Translations under genes and position numbers: made by a program
Part shown: positions 23,255 to 35,010 of the stretch, piece by piece
Numbering within the stretch: position 1 is the first letter of the stretch
Layout: each line of letters opens with the position of its first letter
Assembly: GCA_001600415.1 (NCBI GenBank)
Contig: BCJX01000002.1
Span: forward strand, 554,968-618,967
Source: Pascua guehoae
Lineage: Eukaryota > Basidiomycota > Tremellomycetes > Trichosporonales > Trichosporonaceae
Direction: 5' to 3'
DNA length: 64,000 nt
Notes under the pieces: generated by a model
The model's input: only the letters and a program-made list of their open reading frames with translations
Told to the model about the DNA's origin: nothing
Databases searched by the model: none

Positions 23255-25939
23255 ATGACCCAAGACACCGACCTGCGCGCCTCTATCGCCGCAGCCGTCT
23301 CGGGCAACTCGTCGCCATCAACGTCGACTTCGGGCTCGACCGCGCCCACGTCCGCCATGGACGACATCACCCCTTTCCCATCACCCATGCTGTCTGGCCG
23401 GGCTTTGGCGGACCTCACCAGTGGGTATTCCTTTCCACGCACCGTTGCTTGGTCATTGCGATACAGACACCACGGCCCTATCTCTAGCCCGCGTCTGCCC
23501 CTCCATTGACCTCTTACAAGTTGCCCTACCCATCTACACCAGACAAATGCTGACCCTCTCCAGTTGTTGACGGCGAATTCGACCTCAACCGCGAGGTTAC
23601 TGATGATGATCGGGCCAAGGCGCTCGAGCTCAAGGCACAGGCGAACAAGGCGTTTGGTGCAAAGGACTTTGCGCGCTCCATCGAGCTCTACACTGAAGCG
23701 ATTGCGCTCAACCCGCACGACTCTACATTTTGGAACAACCGTGCCATGTCCAAGGCCAAGATGGAGGAACACGGAGCCGCCATTGCCGACGCCACCAAGG
23801 CCATTGAGCTCAATCCCGACTACGCAAAGGCGTACTACCGCCGTGGTGTAAGCTCGCTCGCCGTCCTGCGTCCAAAGGAGGCGGTGCCCGACTTTAAGAA
23901 GGCGCTCGCCATCGAGCCCAACAACCGGACAGTTCGCGAGCAGCTGACGGCGACGACCAAGCTCATTCGCAGGATAGAGTTTGAAAAGGTGCGTTGTCGT
24001 GGTGGACAGGGAGCGGGGGTGGTAGTGGTGAAGTGTGTGTGAGAGAGAGAAAGAGAGGCACGCGTTGTGTGCGGGGTGGTGGCGACCCGATGCCTGATGA
24101 ATGGGGCCGAAAAGGGCCCCAGGATGGACTGTGCGGGGGGGGGGGGAGGAGCTTCGCCGACTTGCCCCATCTCGCGAGCTTCGCCAGTCATCTTCAACTT
24201 GTTCGCTTACACCCACAGGCGATCAGCGTCGGCGAGACAGAGACCGCGTCGCAGCGCTGCCTCGATGCGATCGCGCACGGCGCATGCGCCCTCGAGGCAA
24301 ATCGCCCAGCAGACACGCCACTCCCAATCATCCCTGACGATCCTGCAGCGCGGTACGAGCCGACCAAGGAGTTTGTCGAGGCCATGATCGAGACGTTCAA
24401 GAAGGGAGGCAAGCTGCCCAAGCGTGTCGTGTGGGAGATTTTGCTCGGCGTCAAGGCCATTGTCGACAGCGAGGCCAGTCTCGTCGAGACGACCGTGCCC
24501 GAGGGTGTGACCGCGGACATTATCGGCGACAGTGGGTGTTGCTGCGCGAGTGTGTCGGAGAGGTTTTACTGACGCTTCCTAGCCCACGGACAGTTCTACG
24601 ACGTCTACAACCTCCTGAGCATTATCAAGCCGCCCTCGGAAAACCACATGGTTGTCTTCAACGGCGACTTTGTCGACCGAGGCTCGTGGTCGGTCGAGGT
24701 TGTCTTGACAGTCTTTGCCTACAAGTGGCTGTACCCCAACCGCGTCTTCCTGAACCGCGGCAACCACGAGACAAACGGTGGGTCTAACTTGGTGTTCAAT
24801 ACCGTAACGGGCACTAACATACAGACATGAACAAGGTGTACGGTTTCGAGGGCGAGTGCAAGGCCAAGCACGGCGAGATGACCTACAAGCTGTTTGCCGA
24901 TGTCTTCACTGCTCGTGAGTGATCTGCGCTCCCGTCGGCGTAGCCCTCATCGCTAACCCCAGTTCCCCTTGCCACCCTGCTCCAGTCTTCGCTCCCACCG
25001 TCAAACCTCAAGTCTGAGGGTTCGCAGCCTGCCATCCTGCACGACGGCAAGAAGCGCTACTTTGTCGTCCACGGCGGACCGCCCGTCAGCAAGGACGGCG
25101 TCTTGCTCGAGGAGATTGCAAAGATTGACCGCTACGGCAAGCAGCCCGGCCAGGAGGGTCTCATGTGCGAGCTCTTGTGGACCGACCCCCAGGAGCAGCC
25201 TGGTCGCGGGCCATCAAAGCGGGTGAGTAGGAATTTGGGTGATAGGCCATGTTGTGGGTGGTGCCCCTGGTACCTATGATGGGAAGCTGCTCTGAATGAC
25301 CTTTCCCGTACCCAACACGTGTCCGATGCGTTGCTGCTGGGTCTGCGCCGAATCGAATACTGTCAACGAGTTTACAACTAACCTCACAGGGTGTCGGCCT
25401 CGGCTTTGGTCCAGACGTCACCCGGCGCTGGTGCGAGCTCAACGGCATTACCGCGGTCATCCGCTCGCACGAGGTGCGCCAGGACGGCTATGCGATCGAG
25501 CACGATGGCTTGTGTATCACCACGTTTAGCTGCCCCAACTACTGCGACTCGACGGGCAACCAGGTGAGTCGGGGTTGGGACGGAGTTGTGGGAGGGGGGG
25601 AAGAGAGGTGGCCGAAAAGACTTTTGGACGATTAGACGTGTGACACAGAAGGACGTGCAGAAAGGGGCTTGACCTGCTCTTGTTCGGCATCGGCTGGCTG
25701 CTCAGTCGTCTGCGCGTTGGGCTGCCTTGCCCTCTGCACCGTATCCTCTACCCTTGTCCACGCCGCGCAGACTATCCCTTGCGCTGCCAACACTTGCCCG
25801 TGCCGACGCTAACACGCAGGCCGCCTACGTCCGGATGCAGCCCGACGGCCAGCTGTCGTACCACCAGTTTGGCGCCGTCCCACACCCAGACATCAAGCCC
25901 ATGGCCTACAGCTCGGGCTTTGGCATGATGGGCCTGTAG
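23255..25939 (+). CDS. PPT1: Serine/threonine protein phosphatase 5 (TPR-PPP)
   Basis: Start ATG at 23255 in a CACC context; stop at 25939. About eight exons. N-terminal Ser/Thr-rich leader, then three TPR units (LKAQANKAFGAKDFARSIEL, NRAMSKAKMEEHGAAIADAT, YYRRGVSSLAVLRPKEAVPD; about 23620-23980), the segment that docks Hsp90 in PP5. The PPP catalytic core is complete: GD-THGQFYD (across an intron near 24540-24583), GDFVDRGSWSVE, NRGNHETN, VVHGGPP, IRSHEVRQDGY and FSCPNYCDS, ending GMMGL. These supply the two-metal site His/Asp/Asn residues. PP5 dephosphorylates Hsp90 clients and co-chaperones in cytosol and nucleus. Introns are 50-260 nt. No defects seen. Confidence 0.95.
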
Positions 25940-26230
25940 GCAGGGTGCTGCAGGCAGGTGTGGGGATCTGTTGCATAGTCGAGGTTGCAGTTGATGTTTG
26001 CATGCAGTTGGGTGGGAAGAACGCGCATGGGGTCGCTCGTGGCAGCTGTTGACACTTGGGCCGCTGCACAACGAGTGGAGCCTGGGAGGATGGCAAGTGC
26101 AAGGAGGGAAGCCTGACTGCGCAACCTGTAGTAAGGATAATGACCCCAGCCCCTCACTTATTTGCCCCGACAACAGACAACGAACAGGCGTGCAAAACAA
26201 AAACTGACATGGCTCTTTGGAGCTCGCCGC

Positions 26231-26328
26231 TGCCTTCTACCCGAATTGAACGGGTGACCCTTTCATGCACAGCACGTCCACAAGCGAACACTACTAGTGA
26301 AAAATTCTAACCACTGAACTAAGAAGGC
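26231..26328 (-). tRNA. tRNA-Thr(AGT), copy 5, 25-nt intron
   Basis: Same exon sequence as copy 1 on the minus strand; 25-nt intron of the copy-3 class. The 27-nt trailer ends in T5 (A5 on the plus strand, 26199-26203). Confidence 0.9.
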
Positions 26329-26523
26329 GCGATTACACAAATCACAGGCACGCCATGGCCTCGGCCCTCTGTTCACCAGAGGTTGGAATATCGAAATTCG
26401 GCCTCAGAAGCCGGAAATGGGACGTGGAGGACAGTCTCGTTCGAAGATGCGAGGGTTTCTGGTCCACCTTGCTTATCTCCTCTGAACAAAAAAGTCGCAG
26501 ACGCGGCTCTTCGAGCCCGTCGC

Positions 26524-26615
26524 TGCCTTCTACCCGAATTGAACGGGTGACCCTTTCATACCGCACGTCCAAGGACACTACTAGTGAAAAATTCTAACCA
26601 CTGAACTAAGAAGGC
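26524..26615 (-). tRNA. tRNA-Thr(AGT), copy 6, 19-nt intron
   Basis: Same exons; the shortest intron (19 nt) carries GTCC-TT-GGAC. The 30-nt trailer (GGGCTCGAAGAGCC hairpin) ends in T6 (26488-26493). It pairs with copy 5. Confidence 0.9.
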
Positions 26616-27443
26616 GCTGTGTGTCCACACGCCATGGTGCCCGGCTGCGCCGCTCTGCCGAAGGGGTTTGGGGAACCCGCTTGTATATGGGCGTGTGGGC
26701 GCTGTCGCTTGGTTTGTGTTCTGGCCTGGGGTGCATGAGCTCAGTGGGGCCTGGGTGACTGGCGTGTATGAGGCTGGCTCGACAATGTGGGACGTCTGGA
26801 CCCTGGGCCCAACATTGTGGTGGGTGCCTGGTCTGACGCGTGGGTGTGAGCTGGGGTGTCGGTCTGAGTGCGTCTAGGATGAGTCAGGCGCGTCTTGGCC
26901 AAGTATAGTGCCGCCTGGTCAAATGGGACGCATGTTAGTTAGGATGTGGTTAAATGGGATGCTGTTATGCAGTGCAAGTTCATTGTTGTTGTCAGCCGGC
27001 GAGTTGCTGGGATCGATACATGCTAGACGTGGCTGGTTCTTCAACGCACGCCTACTGCACACGCTCCCTGCCTTCACACGATGCCCAGTCCACCAACCAA
27101 CAATCACAGTTAGTGGCTGCATGACACTAGACAACGGTCGAGCGCCAGAGGACGCGGGGTGGGACTACAGACGGCCTAGGGGGGGGATGGGGAGGGGGAG
27201 CGTGGGTGGTTGGCCATGTAGGCCAGACGGGGCGTGAGCGCTGGGATGGATGCGGGTGGCGCGTGAACACAACGCCAGTGCCGTGCCTGCGCGCAGCGAT
27301 GCAGATGGGGGGGTATACAGATGGGGAGGATCGTGTGGGACGGGTGTGACTGGGATGCAGGTGGGTGCTGGGCCGTGTCTCGTGGTCGGCGATGGCGGCG
27401 AGTGCGAGGACGAGTGCGGGCCAGCGGCGCCTGGCGTCTATAA
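26616..27443. other. Intergenic between tRNA-Thr copy 6 and TBP 3' end
   Basis: No supported gene, repeat or RNA. G-rich plus strand with short open frames only. Confidence 0.55.
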
Positions 27444-28773
27444 CTAAGACTCCTTGCGGAACTCTGTGGGGGTCAGTTGAAGCTTCAATCGGTGGAGAGC
27501 AGCAGACTCACCGACAAGGACAGAGTAGATCTGGTTAAAGGCCATGTAGATTTCCTCGCGCACCTTGGCACCGGTGAGGACAATCTTGCCCGAGACGAAG
27601 ATCAGGAGCACGACTTTGGGCTTGATCATGCGGTAGATGAGGCCAGGGAAGAGCTGGAGCGTTAGTGTCGGTACAACTTGGTGTGTCCCGTGGAGAACAC
27701 CAAAGCGGCACGTCAAGTCTGAGTAGCACACAAGTCTGCACACCAGCACAACTACTCCACGCCGCACGGCCATGCAGCACGTCGGGCACACTGGGCACCG
27801 CACCATCTCCAACCCAATACGCACCTCTGGCTCGTAACTGCTGAAAGCACCGTGGCTAAACGCGAGACCCTCTAGACGGATGGGGAACTTGACGTCACAC
27901 GACCCGACAATGTTCTGGATCTTGAACTCTGCAAACTTGGCCTCAAAGCCGAGCTTTTGGATGATGCGCGCATACTTGCGCGACGCGAGACGCGAGTCGT
28001 CCTCGCTCTTGGCACCCGTCACGACCATCTTGCCCGACGCGAAGATGAGCGCCGTCGTCTTTGGGTCGCGGATACGCATGACCACGGCCGCGAAACGCTG
28101 CATGTCAGTGGGTGGTGCGCTGGGGAGACTGTCTGGCAAGCTCGTGAGGAGGGTCGGATGCCTGTGCAAATGCCGCACACGCTGCAGCCGTGCCGCAGCT
28201 ATGTCTCGCGTCTGGATCACACCGGGCTCGCCCCCGGCTGTCCACAGCATCCGCACCTCCTACACGCTAGCCCCTCGACGCACCTTGGGGTTGTACTCGG
28301 CGTTGCGCGCATGCAGCGCAATCGTCTTGAGGTCGAGCCTACACTCGAGGTTGACGGTGGCAACAATGTTCCTGCGTGTTGGCATAAAGTTTGCACTTCC
28401 TACCATTGTCTCAAGTGCCGGCGGCCTCGAGTCACAGACGCTCTCAGTTTCTCCGTCTTGCCACCATTGCAAGGAGCTGGAGTCGCAGCACGCCCGCTGA
28501 TTGCACTCTAGAGACGTAGAGACGCCTGGGACAAAACACTTGGCCGGCACTCAGACACCCCCGCTCTCAAAGTTCTACCCACTGAAGCACGGGGACAAGC
28601 CCTTGCACTGCGGTGATCTCCGGCACGCTCGCGGGTGCGCGGATGGGCGGCGCAGAGTTTTTGCCATACGAGTCTCCTGCTGGCCGGTCGTCGGCGGCTG
28701 ATGGCGCGTTCGAGTTCGAGTTGGAGCCAGACGCGGCCGGCTGCGAGGGTGTGGGCACTGCGAGGCCGGACAT
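27444..28773 (-). CDS. SPT15: TATA-box binding protein (TBP)
   Basis: Start ATG at 28773 ([13 protein letters not shown]), stop at 27444. After a Ser/Asn-rich N-terminal extension of about 65 residues, the two TBP half-repeats follow. First: [68 protein letters not shown]. Second: [72 protein letters not shown]. Residues contacting the minor groove (including the Phe and Val/Leu positions) appear conserved. TBP nucleates Pol I, II and III initiation. Exons are separated by introns of 60-230 nt. An upstream in-frame extension to 28974 would cross the N gap, so I prefer the ATG at 28773. Confidence 0.95.
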
Positions 28774-28802
28774 GATGAGATGGGATGTGGGTGGGCGCGC
28801 GA

Positions 28803-28829
28803 GGGGGGGGGGGGNNNNNNNNNNNNNNN
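28803..28829. other. Poly-G run and 15-nt assembly gap (N) upstream of TBP
   Basis: Twelve G (28803-28814) lead into 15 N (28815-28829), then more G. True length is unknown. It lies 30-56 bp upstream of the TBP ATG, so the 5' leader is incompletely known. Confidence 0.95.
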
Positions 28830-30116
28830 GGGGATGTGGCTTCCGGAAAAGAGCGGGGCTGGGGCGGGCCGCGGAGAGGCGCAGAGCAGGTGCCGGCGCG
28901 CCGAGGGTGGGGATGGACGCGGTCGACGACGAGGTGGGATGCGATGCGCCGCGTGAGCTGGTGGGCGGTGGCAAAGTCTAGTTGGGCGTGTCTAGTCTAG
29001 CGGTCGTGGCCGAACGCAGCCCGCCGGCTGAATTTGTTTCGGTTTCCTCGTGCGCGCGGGGTATGCTTGGCGGTACAGAGTCGGTGGGCGCGGGCGGAGC
29101 GCGGATGCAGGTTGTTGGTGGCAAGAGGATGGATGTGATGGAGACGAAGGAGGGTTGTGTGGAAGAGGTTTGAGTGACAAGGAAGAATGCAAGTGGTGTG
29201 CGGTGTGCACGGGGGGAAGGCGGGCAGAGGGAAGGAAGGGGGGGAAAACGCCAGCAAGGGGGCTTATATATACTTCCGCCCATTCAGTGGGGCAACAATA
29301 CCACCCAGCTGCCTCCTCGCCTACTGGGCCCAAGGTTGGCCCCAAGATTCAAACAATACCGTCGTGACCTGACCTCTGCTTCTCTTTCTATGCTTGTTAC
29401 ACTCGGAAATGGCCTCAGACCAAGTCTGCGTCTCATTATTATTGCCTGCATCGACGAGGGCTCTCCAACCCCCCCGCAGCGAGTGGCTCTGCAGAAATCG
29501 TCGAGTTGAGTGGCCAATTCCAAGTGGAGGTATGGTCGGACGCGCACGGCCCTCAACGTCATGTCCCCAAGATTCATCATGACCACCTCAACAACGTCAA
29601 CCACTCTCGCTTGCCACTCCCAATGTCAACAGAGCTTGCTGGTGGCCAGTGGCAACTATGGTCTGTGGGGTGATTGTATGCACTGTACAAATACGGAGGG
29701 TGTAGCCTACAGAGTTCGGCAAACCTCAAGTGTGTAGCCTATTGTTCCCATTGTTCACTTCACCTGGCAACCGCTTCTAGGACAACACTGCATCTAACGC
29801 CTCTCAATCAAGACATACCGTCTGCGTACACCCAACCAGGCCAGACCACCCAAAGCCCTCAACCCCAGCACCCAGGTCATCACCACCTGCACTAGACAGA
29901 GCATTCCTAAACCTGGCCAACTCCTTCTGGCCTTAACGTGAGTAACTGCGTCGACCACCGTCGCACCTCCCGCTCTCGAGTCCTTCGCACCTCGTAACCT
30001 CATGTATCTGTCATGCATACTGTGGCCCATCAGCACCCCTCTCGCTGGCCGACGCCACAACTCACTCAAATCTACCAGGCCAAGACCTGTCGAGCTGCCC
30101 TCCATTGCGTCGTCTT
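28830..30116. other. Intergenic, TBP promoter side and ankyrin-gene 3' flank
   Basis: A TATATATA string at about 29264-29272 could be a core promoter. GTGTAGCCTA occurs twice, at about 29699 and 29731. Otherwise nothing supported. Confidence 0.5.
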
Positions 30117-31492
30117 CTAGTCGCTGTCCGAAGCAACGTCGTTGGGGTCGATAATGTCGTCGTCCTCTGTTCTCGTCAGAACCATTCCCCCGCCCCCTCC
30201 TAACAAGCTGCAGTCCGCATTCCCGCCACAGGACTCACCCTCGACAACGTCTCCGCTTTGAGACAGCATCGCCTCGGCGGCAGCGCGGCGCATCATATTG
30301 CGCACCTTCTCGTCGTCCGACTCGGGGTCCACCCCGGCGTGCCAGGGGGGCAGAAGGTCTCCTGGCCTAATGTTGTGGCGGTTCTTGATCCTGCGCGTCA
30401 GTGGTGTTGAGATGGTGGCACTCACTGCATGTCCGCGCCTGCTTCAAGAAGTGATCCGACTATGGGGTTAGTACGATTTGGCCTTGGGACGGCAACAGTG
30501 CAGAGCCAGACGCGATATGTCTGTCGCAGTCTCCGAGGTGAGTCCGCGAGGGCCGCTTGCCCGATCGTCGGCGTCACCCCTTGCCCACTCCAGCTGCCCA
30601 CTACCCCGGCTGCTCCCCCACTCTGGCTTCCGTATTCTCGCCCTGTCCTGCCTCCTTCACTTGAACTCGCCCGCCCAACCCGCCCCCCCGGTCGCACTCG
30701 CATAATCTCCCAGGTCTCCACACTCCACACCCCGCACCAGCACAGCCCCCTGCCACCCCCACGGCGCACGCACCGAGATACAACCGCATGCCTGGCTGGC
30801 CGTCCCACTTCTGCCGGACGGCAATGTGCAGCGCCGTGTCGCCCGCGAGTCGATTCCGGATGTCGGGGTCGCACGATTCGTGATCCAGGATGTGCTCGAG
30901 GACGTCTGTAGAGCCGTGCATGACACTGGGATGGGTCAGTCCGAGAGCGCGAGCTTGGACCGCGCCGGCGGTGCAGAAAGTGCAGGTCTGCACGCGGCAC
31001 AAAGCTACTTACGCGTAGTGTAGAGCTGGACGGGGACAATGAGCCTCATTACCCGTTATGCGTGTGAGCTAACCGACGTACCCGTGTTGCCCAGTCTGGT
31101 CTGTCAGCCCCTGCAGTTCCATGGCGGGGAGAGCGAGAGCGAGGGCGAGACAAGACTTACCCGTCCGTTTTGTTGACGTCCGTGAGCTGTGCGAGGGCCG
31201 AGACGCACAGTTCCTCGTTGTCCGTCTTGGCGGACGCGAGGAGACGCTCGGCTGCGTGTCAGCGCGTGTTGATATGTGGTGAGCGCGGTGCCCGTTGCGA
31301 GTCGGAGGGCGAAATCGCATAACCATCGCGCGCAATCTCTAGCCACGGCGTCGCGCGTCTCGGAGAGACGACGGCCAGCTCCGTCGCCATGTACGCCGCG
31401 CTGCAGGCCCCGACATTCGACTCACCCGCCGAGGCACCGTCGGCCGCTGGGGGGGTGGGTGGCGCGGAGCGTTGGTTTGGTGTCCAGGCCAT
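30117..31492 (-). CDS. Ankyrin-repeat protein, YAR1-like
   Basis: Start ATG at 31492 (MAWTPNQRSAPP); an alternative internal start is MATELAVV near 31390. Spliced reading: EIARD-AERLLASAKTDNEEL, LAQLTDVNKTDGLGNT, then ankyrin units HGSTDVLEHILDHESCDPDI, RNRLAGDTALHIAVRQ and GSLLEAGADMQIKNRHNIRP. The tail GVDPESDDEKVRNMMRRA...DDDIIDPNDVASDSD is acidic. Two to three ankyrin repeats with an acidic tail in about 230 residues match yeast Yar1, a chaperone for ribosomal protein S3. That identity is inferred from architecture only. A ~300-nt intron lies near 30470-30775; others are 40-60 nt. Stop at 30117. Confidence 0.7.
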
Positions 31493-32073
31493 TGTGGAGT
31501 GAGGAGAGCAACGAGGATGCGACGATGGAGATGACATTGACCACCATCTGTATCCACGTGAGCATCAGCGCCAGTTCCGACCTCCTGACTGCGCAAGAGT
31601 GGGGGCCCAGGGTCAGCACGCGAAAGTCACGTGGTACATCAGCCGACGATCGCTGTTCGCTTGCGGGTTAATGTGGCGGCATTTGTGGCAACGGCAGCAT
31701 GGCAGCAGGTACATTCGCGGTACGGTAGGTGGCTGTTATCCTGAACTGTCCAGGCACTGGGACTGCACCACCGGGTGGATTGTGGCGAATTACGGCCCGA
31801 TGGGGCAGAGAACCACTAGCCAGCAATGACGTCGCCGGCATATTGTCACAGCCAACAGCCACCGCGTACTCACGGCCTTTCACCTGACGCACCCCCGTCT
31901 CCCCTTGGTCCATACCGAGCAGCCGCCGGTACTGGATCCCATCACCTGAGCAGTTCCTCCACCTCGGTGCATCCTCGGTATTCTTTCCCCCCTGGCCCAG
32001 CCTTGTCGACTCTCACCCCCATCATCCATCTCTAGCCACCTTGTCTCTTGTTCATCCACCTGTACATCCCAAC
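31493..32073. promoter_or_regulatory. Bidirectional promoter region (ankyrin gene / dehydrogenase)
   Basis: The two flanking start codons face away from each other 581 bp apart, so this stretch must hold both promoters. No TATA box or distinct site stands out. Confidence 0.5.
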
Positions 32074-33316
32074 ATGAGCCGCCCACAGAGCAAGCCCCAC
32101 AGCCGCGCCGCTACCCCGAACCCCCCTGGCGATGGCGATATCCCGTTCTCGCGGTGAGTCGCCACATTGTCCGAGACGGGAGAGCAGCACACTGACTCGT
32201 TCATCAGCCCGCACACGCCGACTCTCCTGACCGTGCGTTTCTCCGGACACTAGGGCAATCCTCACATAACACATACTCACCCCCACAGGCGCAGTTTGCG
32301 TTCGTCGGCCTCGGCGAGATGGGCCGGCGCATGGCGACCAACCTCGCCAAGTCCCTCATGGGCTCGGGCAACCCGCCGCTCATCGTCTGCAACCGCTCCG
32401 AGAAGGGCATCGAGGAGTTTAAGGCATATGCCGAGAAAAAGGGTCTCCCCGCCAGCGCATACCAGGTCTGCTACAAGATCGTGGACGTTGCAAAGGTGTA
32501 AGTGGTGTACATGGCCTCGGTCAGCCACGCGGAGGGAGCGATTACTCACCGCCACAGCTCCAACATGATCATCACGAGCCTCGGCGGCGACGACGCCGTA
32601 AAGGACGTCTACGACAAGCTGTATGCGGCCCAGGAGGTGAGTCCCATCCCCACCATTTAAATACTCACCTGGCAGGAGTTTGCCGCGACCCGCCAGACCA
32701 TCTACGTCGACACTTCCACGGTATGTCTCCCGCAAGAAACACGCACAGCTTTTGCGGGCATCAGTAGCTAACCAGCCCCAAGGTCTACCCGGCCTGCTCG
32801 GGCGAGCTCGAGCGCAAGGCAACCTCCAAGCCGAACCGCTCGTTTATCGCGTGTCCCGTATTTGGCGTGCCGCGCGCCGCGGAAAAGGCCGAGCTCCTCC
32901 TCGCCATCTCGGGCGACTACTTTGCAAAGAAGATTGCCGCTCACGCGCTCTGCCCCGCTATTGGCAAAAAGGTCATGGACCTCGGCAGCAACGTCGAGCG
33001 TGCAATGTCGTTCAAGTGAGTATGGGAGTATGGGATAGGTGGGGAGAACAAGGAGGAAGTGGGAGATGGGTGGCCATGGGTAGGGAGGATGTCAGAGGGA
33101 CAACAGGGGGAATGTCCTGGCAGCTGGGTTAAGGCTTCATGGCCAGTGCGTGCTCCGGTGCTTGTCGTTGCCCCTCGCCCCAGCCACCCCTGCCTCTCCC
33201 TCCATCTCTCTTCTCCCTTCCGCTCTCTACTGCCAACTCTTTGATCTAGCGTTCTTGGCCGGGCGGATCTCCTACCGCCCATTGGGCTTCATCCTCCCTC
33301 CTCCCCTAGGTGCAAG

Positions 33317-33393
<77 letters not shown>

Positions 33394-34305
33394 GGAAACC
33401 AGGCTGCTCCCGGCATTAAGCCAGTGTTACGTAATGATCTTTGGATTTGCCCCCCTTCCAACCCCACACACACACAAACATCTCTCCCCCCGCCCACCCA
33501 CTAACACCAGACTCGTCGGCAACGCCCTCGAGCTCGGCTTCATCGAGCTCATCTCCGAGTGCTTCACGCTCGCCGACCAGGCCGGCGTCGGTGCCGACAA
33601 GCTCGTCGAGCTCATCCGCGCCCAGCACCAGTCGCCCGCACTCATTCGGTACTCTGAGCGCATTAGCCAGAACAAGTTTGACGCCACGGGCGGCTTCACC
33701 CTCGCCGGCGGCCTGGCTGATGCAAAGCACGTCCGCCAGCTCGCCGACTCGCACAATGTGCCCATGCCGACTATTGATGTCGTGAGTAGTCAAGTAGGAT
33801 GAGTAGTAGGCGTTTGGGTCGGTGGGAATGGTGGGAATGATCGGGGTGAAGAGGGGAAAGGCAAAGTGGTGGACTTGGCGGACTTGGCGAGATGAGCGGA
33901 TGGTATTCGCCACCACAGACACGGATGCGCACGGACCTAGGGGCCCGGAGAGACAGGACTTGGGTGTTGTCTGGGAATGACCCTGGGCCTGGATAATGAC
34001 ACATGACACTCGCCGCCGTCTCCCGCCAACGACGACACGACAACGGACACGACTGACACACAGGCCCACCAACACATGATCACGGCGCGCGCCGCGGGCG
34101 GCGACGAGATGGACTGGACCGCCCTTGTGGGCGGCCAGCGCATCGCAGCAGGCCTCGAGCCGTTTGCCGGCAAGGTGAGTTGCGAACAGAGTCGTAAGGT
34201 GGCCCGAGAATAAGAGTGGCGTTGGGCACGAAGCCAGAGTTGGAAGAGGAAACAACGAGCTAAAGCTAACGACAGACCCGCCTCGAGAAGTGGGAGGGGC
34301 CGTAG
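32074..34305 (+). CDS. 3-hydroxyisobutyrate dehydrogenase-like NAD(P)-binding oxidoreductase
   Basis: Start ATG at 32074 (CCCAACATGAGC context), stop at 34305. Exons encode FAFVGLGEMGRRMATNLAKS (Rossmann GxGxMG), NMIITSLGGDDAVKDVY, TIYVDTSTVYPACSGELE (the D-x-S-T-x-x-P motif), FIACPVFGVPRAAEKAELLL (substrate-binding region) and AISGD. The catalytic Lys motif K-LVGN is split by an intron: K ends one exon near 33018 and LVGNALELGFIELI starts the next near 33511. The C-terminal helical domain continues with ECFTLADQAGVGADKLVELI and GGFTLAGGLADAKHVRQLA, ending TRLEKWEGP. The family oxidises beta-hydroxyacids (3-hydroxyisobutyrate, tartronate semialdehyde, related) with NAD(P). No mitochondrial presequence is obvious. 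That ~490-nt intron contains a 75-nt poly-C. Confidence 0.88.
33317..33391. repeat. 75-nt C homopolymer inside an intron
   Basis: Seventy-five consecutive C lie within the intron that splits the catalytic K-x-x-x-N motif of the dehydrogenase gene. Its length should be treated as uncertain. Confidence 0.9.
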
Positions 34306-35010
34306 TGTTTGGATCTGGATTGTACGAGTTTTTCGAGTTTGGATGTCACCGTTTTGCGAAGGTCCTGCCAGAGATCGGAGAGAGTATTGGTGGCCAGAGT
34401 GCAATCGTTGCTTTCACAGGGAGGATGTGTGGCTTTCATAGGGCGATGCGATGCTTGTCGACACGGGTTACGCCCCACCGCCAGTACTCTTATGTTGGCG
34501 GCACGCGGTGTATGATGAGGGGACAGGGAGACAGCCTGAGACGGAACCGGCCGGTTTGTGATCGTCATCATTCTGAGAGAGTGCCCTGTGCCTACACACT
34601 GTCCGACTGTAGAGACAAGCTTGAGGGCTAGAACGGAGACAGTGGTTCTCTTGCATGCGTCTGAACGTGTGCGCTCGGGCAGGTATATCTCACTACTTGC
34701 TTCGCAGCATCTCTCCCCGCCTATGAACCCGAGGTGGCTTCCTTGTCCGCCCTTGCCTCTCCTCATGCTTATCACTGCTTGCTGCTCGGCGTGCAGGCTC
34801 CAGAATGATACACCATTTCCGAAAGCCAGAGGTTGGAGAACGCCAAGCACATGCTCCTCAAACAGAAGCAACCGTCGTCACAAAGCAAGCACAACCACAG
34901 CGACACCACACCACACCACACCCAACACCCCCTGCCACACCCATCCCATCCCGTCTCGTTAAAGAAGCCTCATGCATGCCCGACTACCGTACACGCCCCT
35001 ACGCCGAAAT
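34306..35010. other. Convergent intergenic region
   Basis: It lies between the 3' ends of the dehydrogenase and RPL12 genes. Beyond an ACCACACC-type simple stretch (34900-34930), nothing is supported. Confidence 0.55.
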
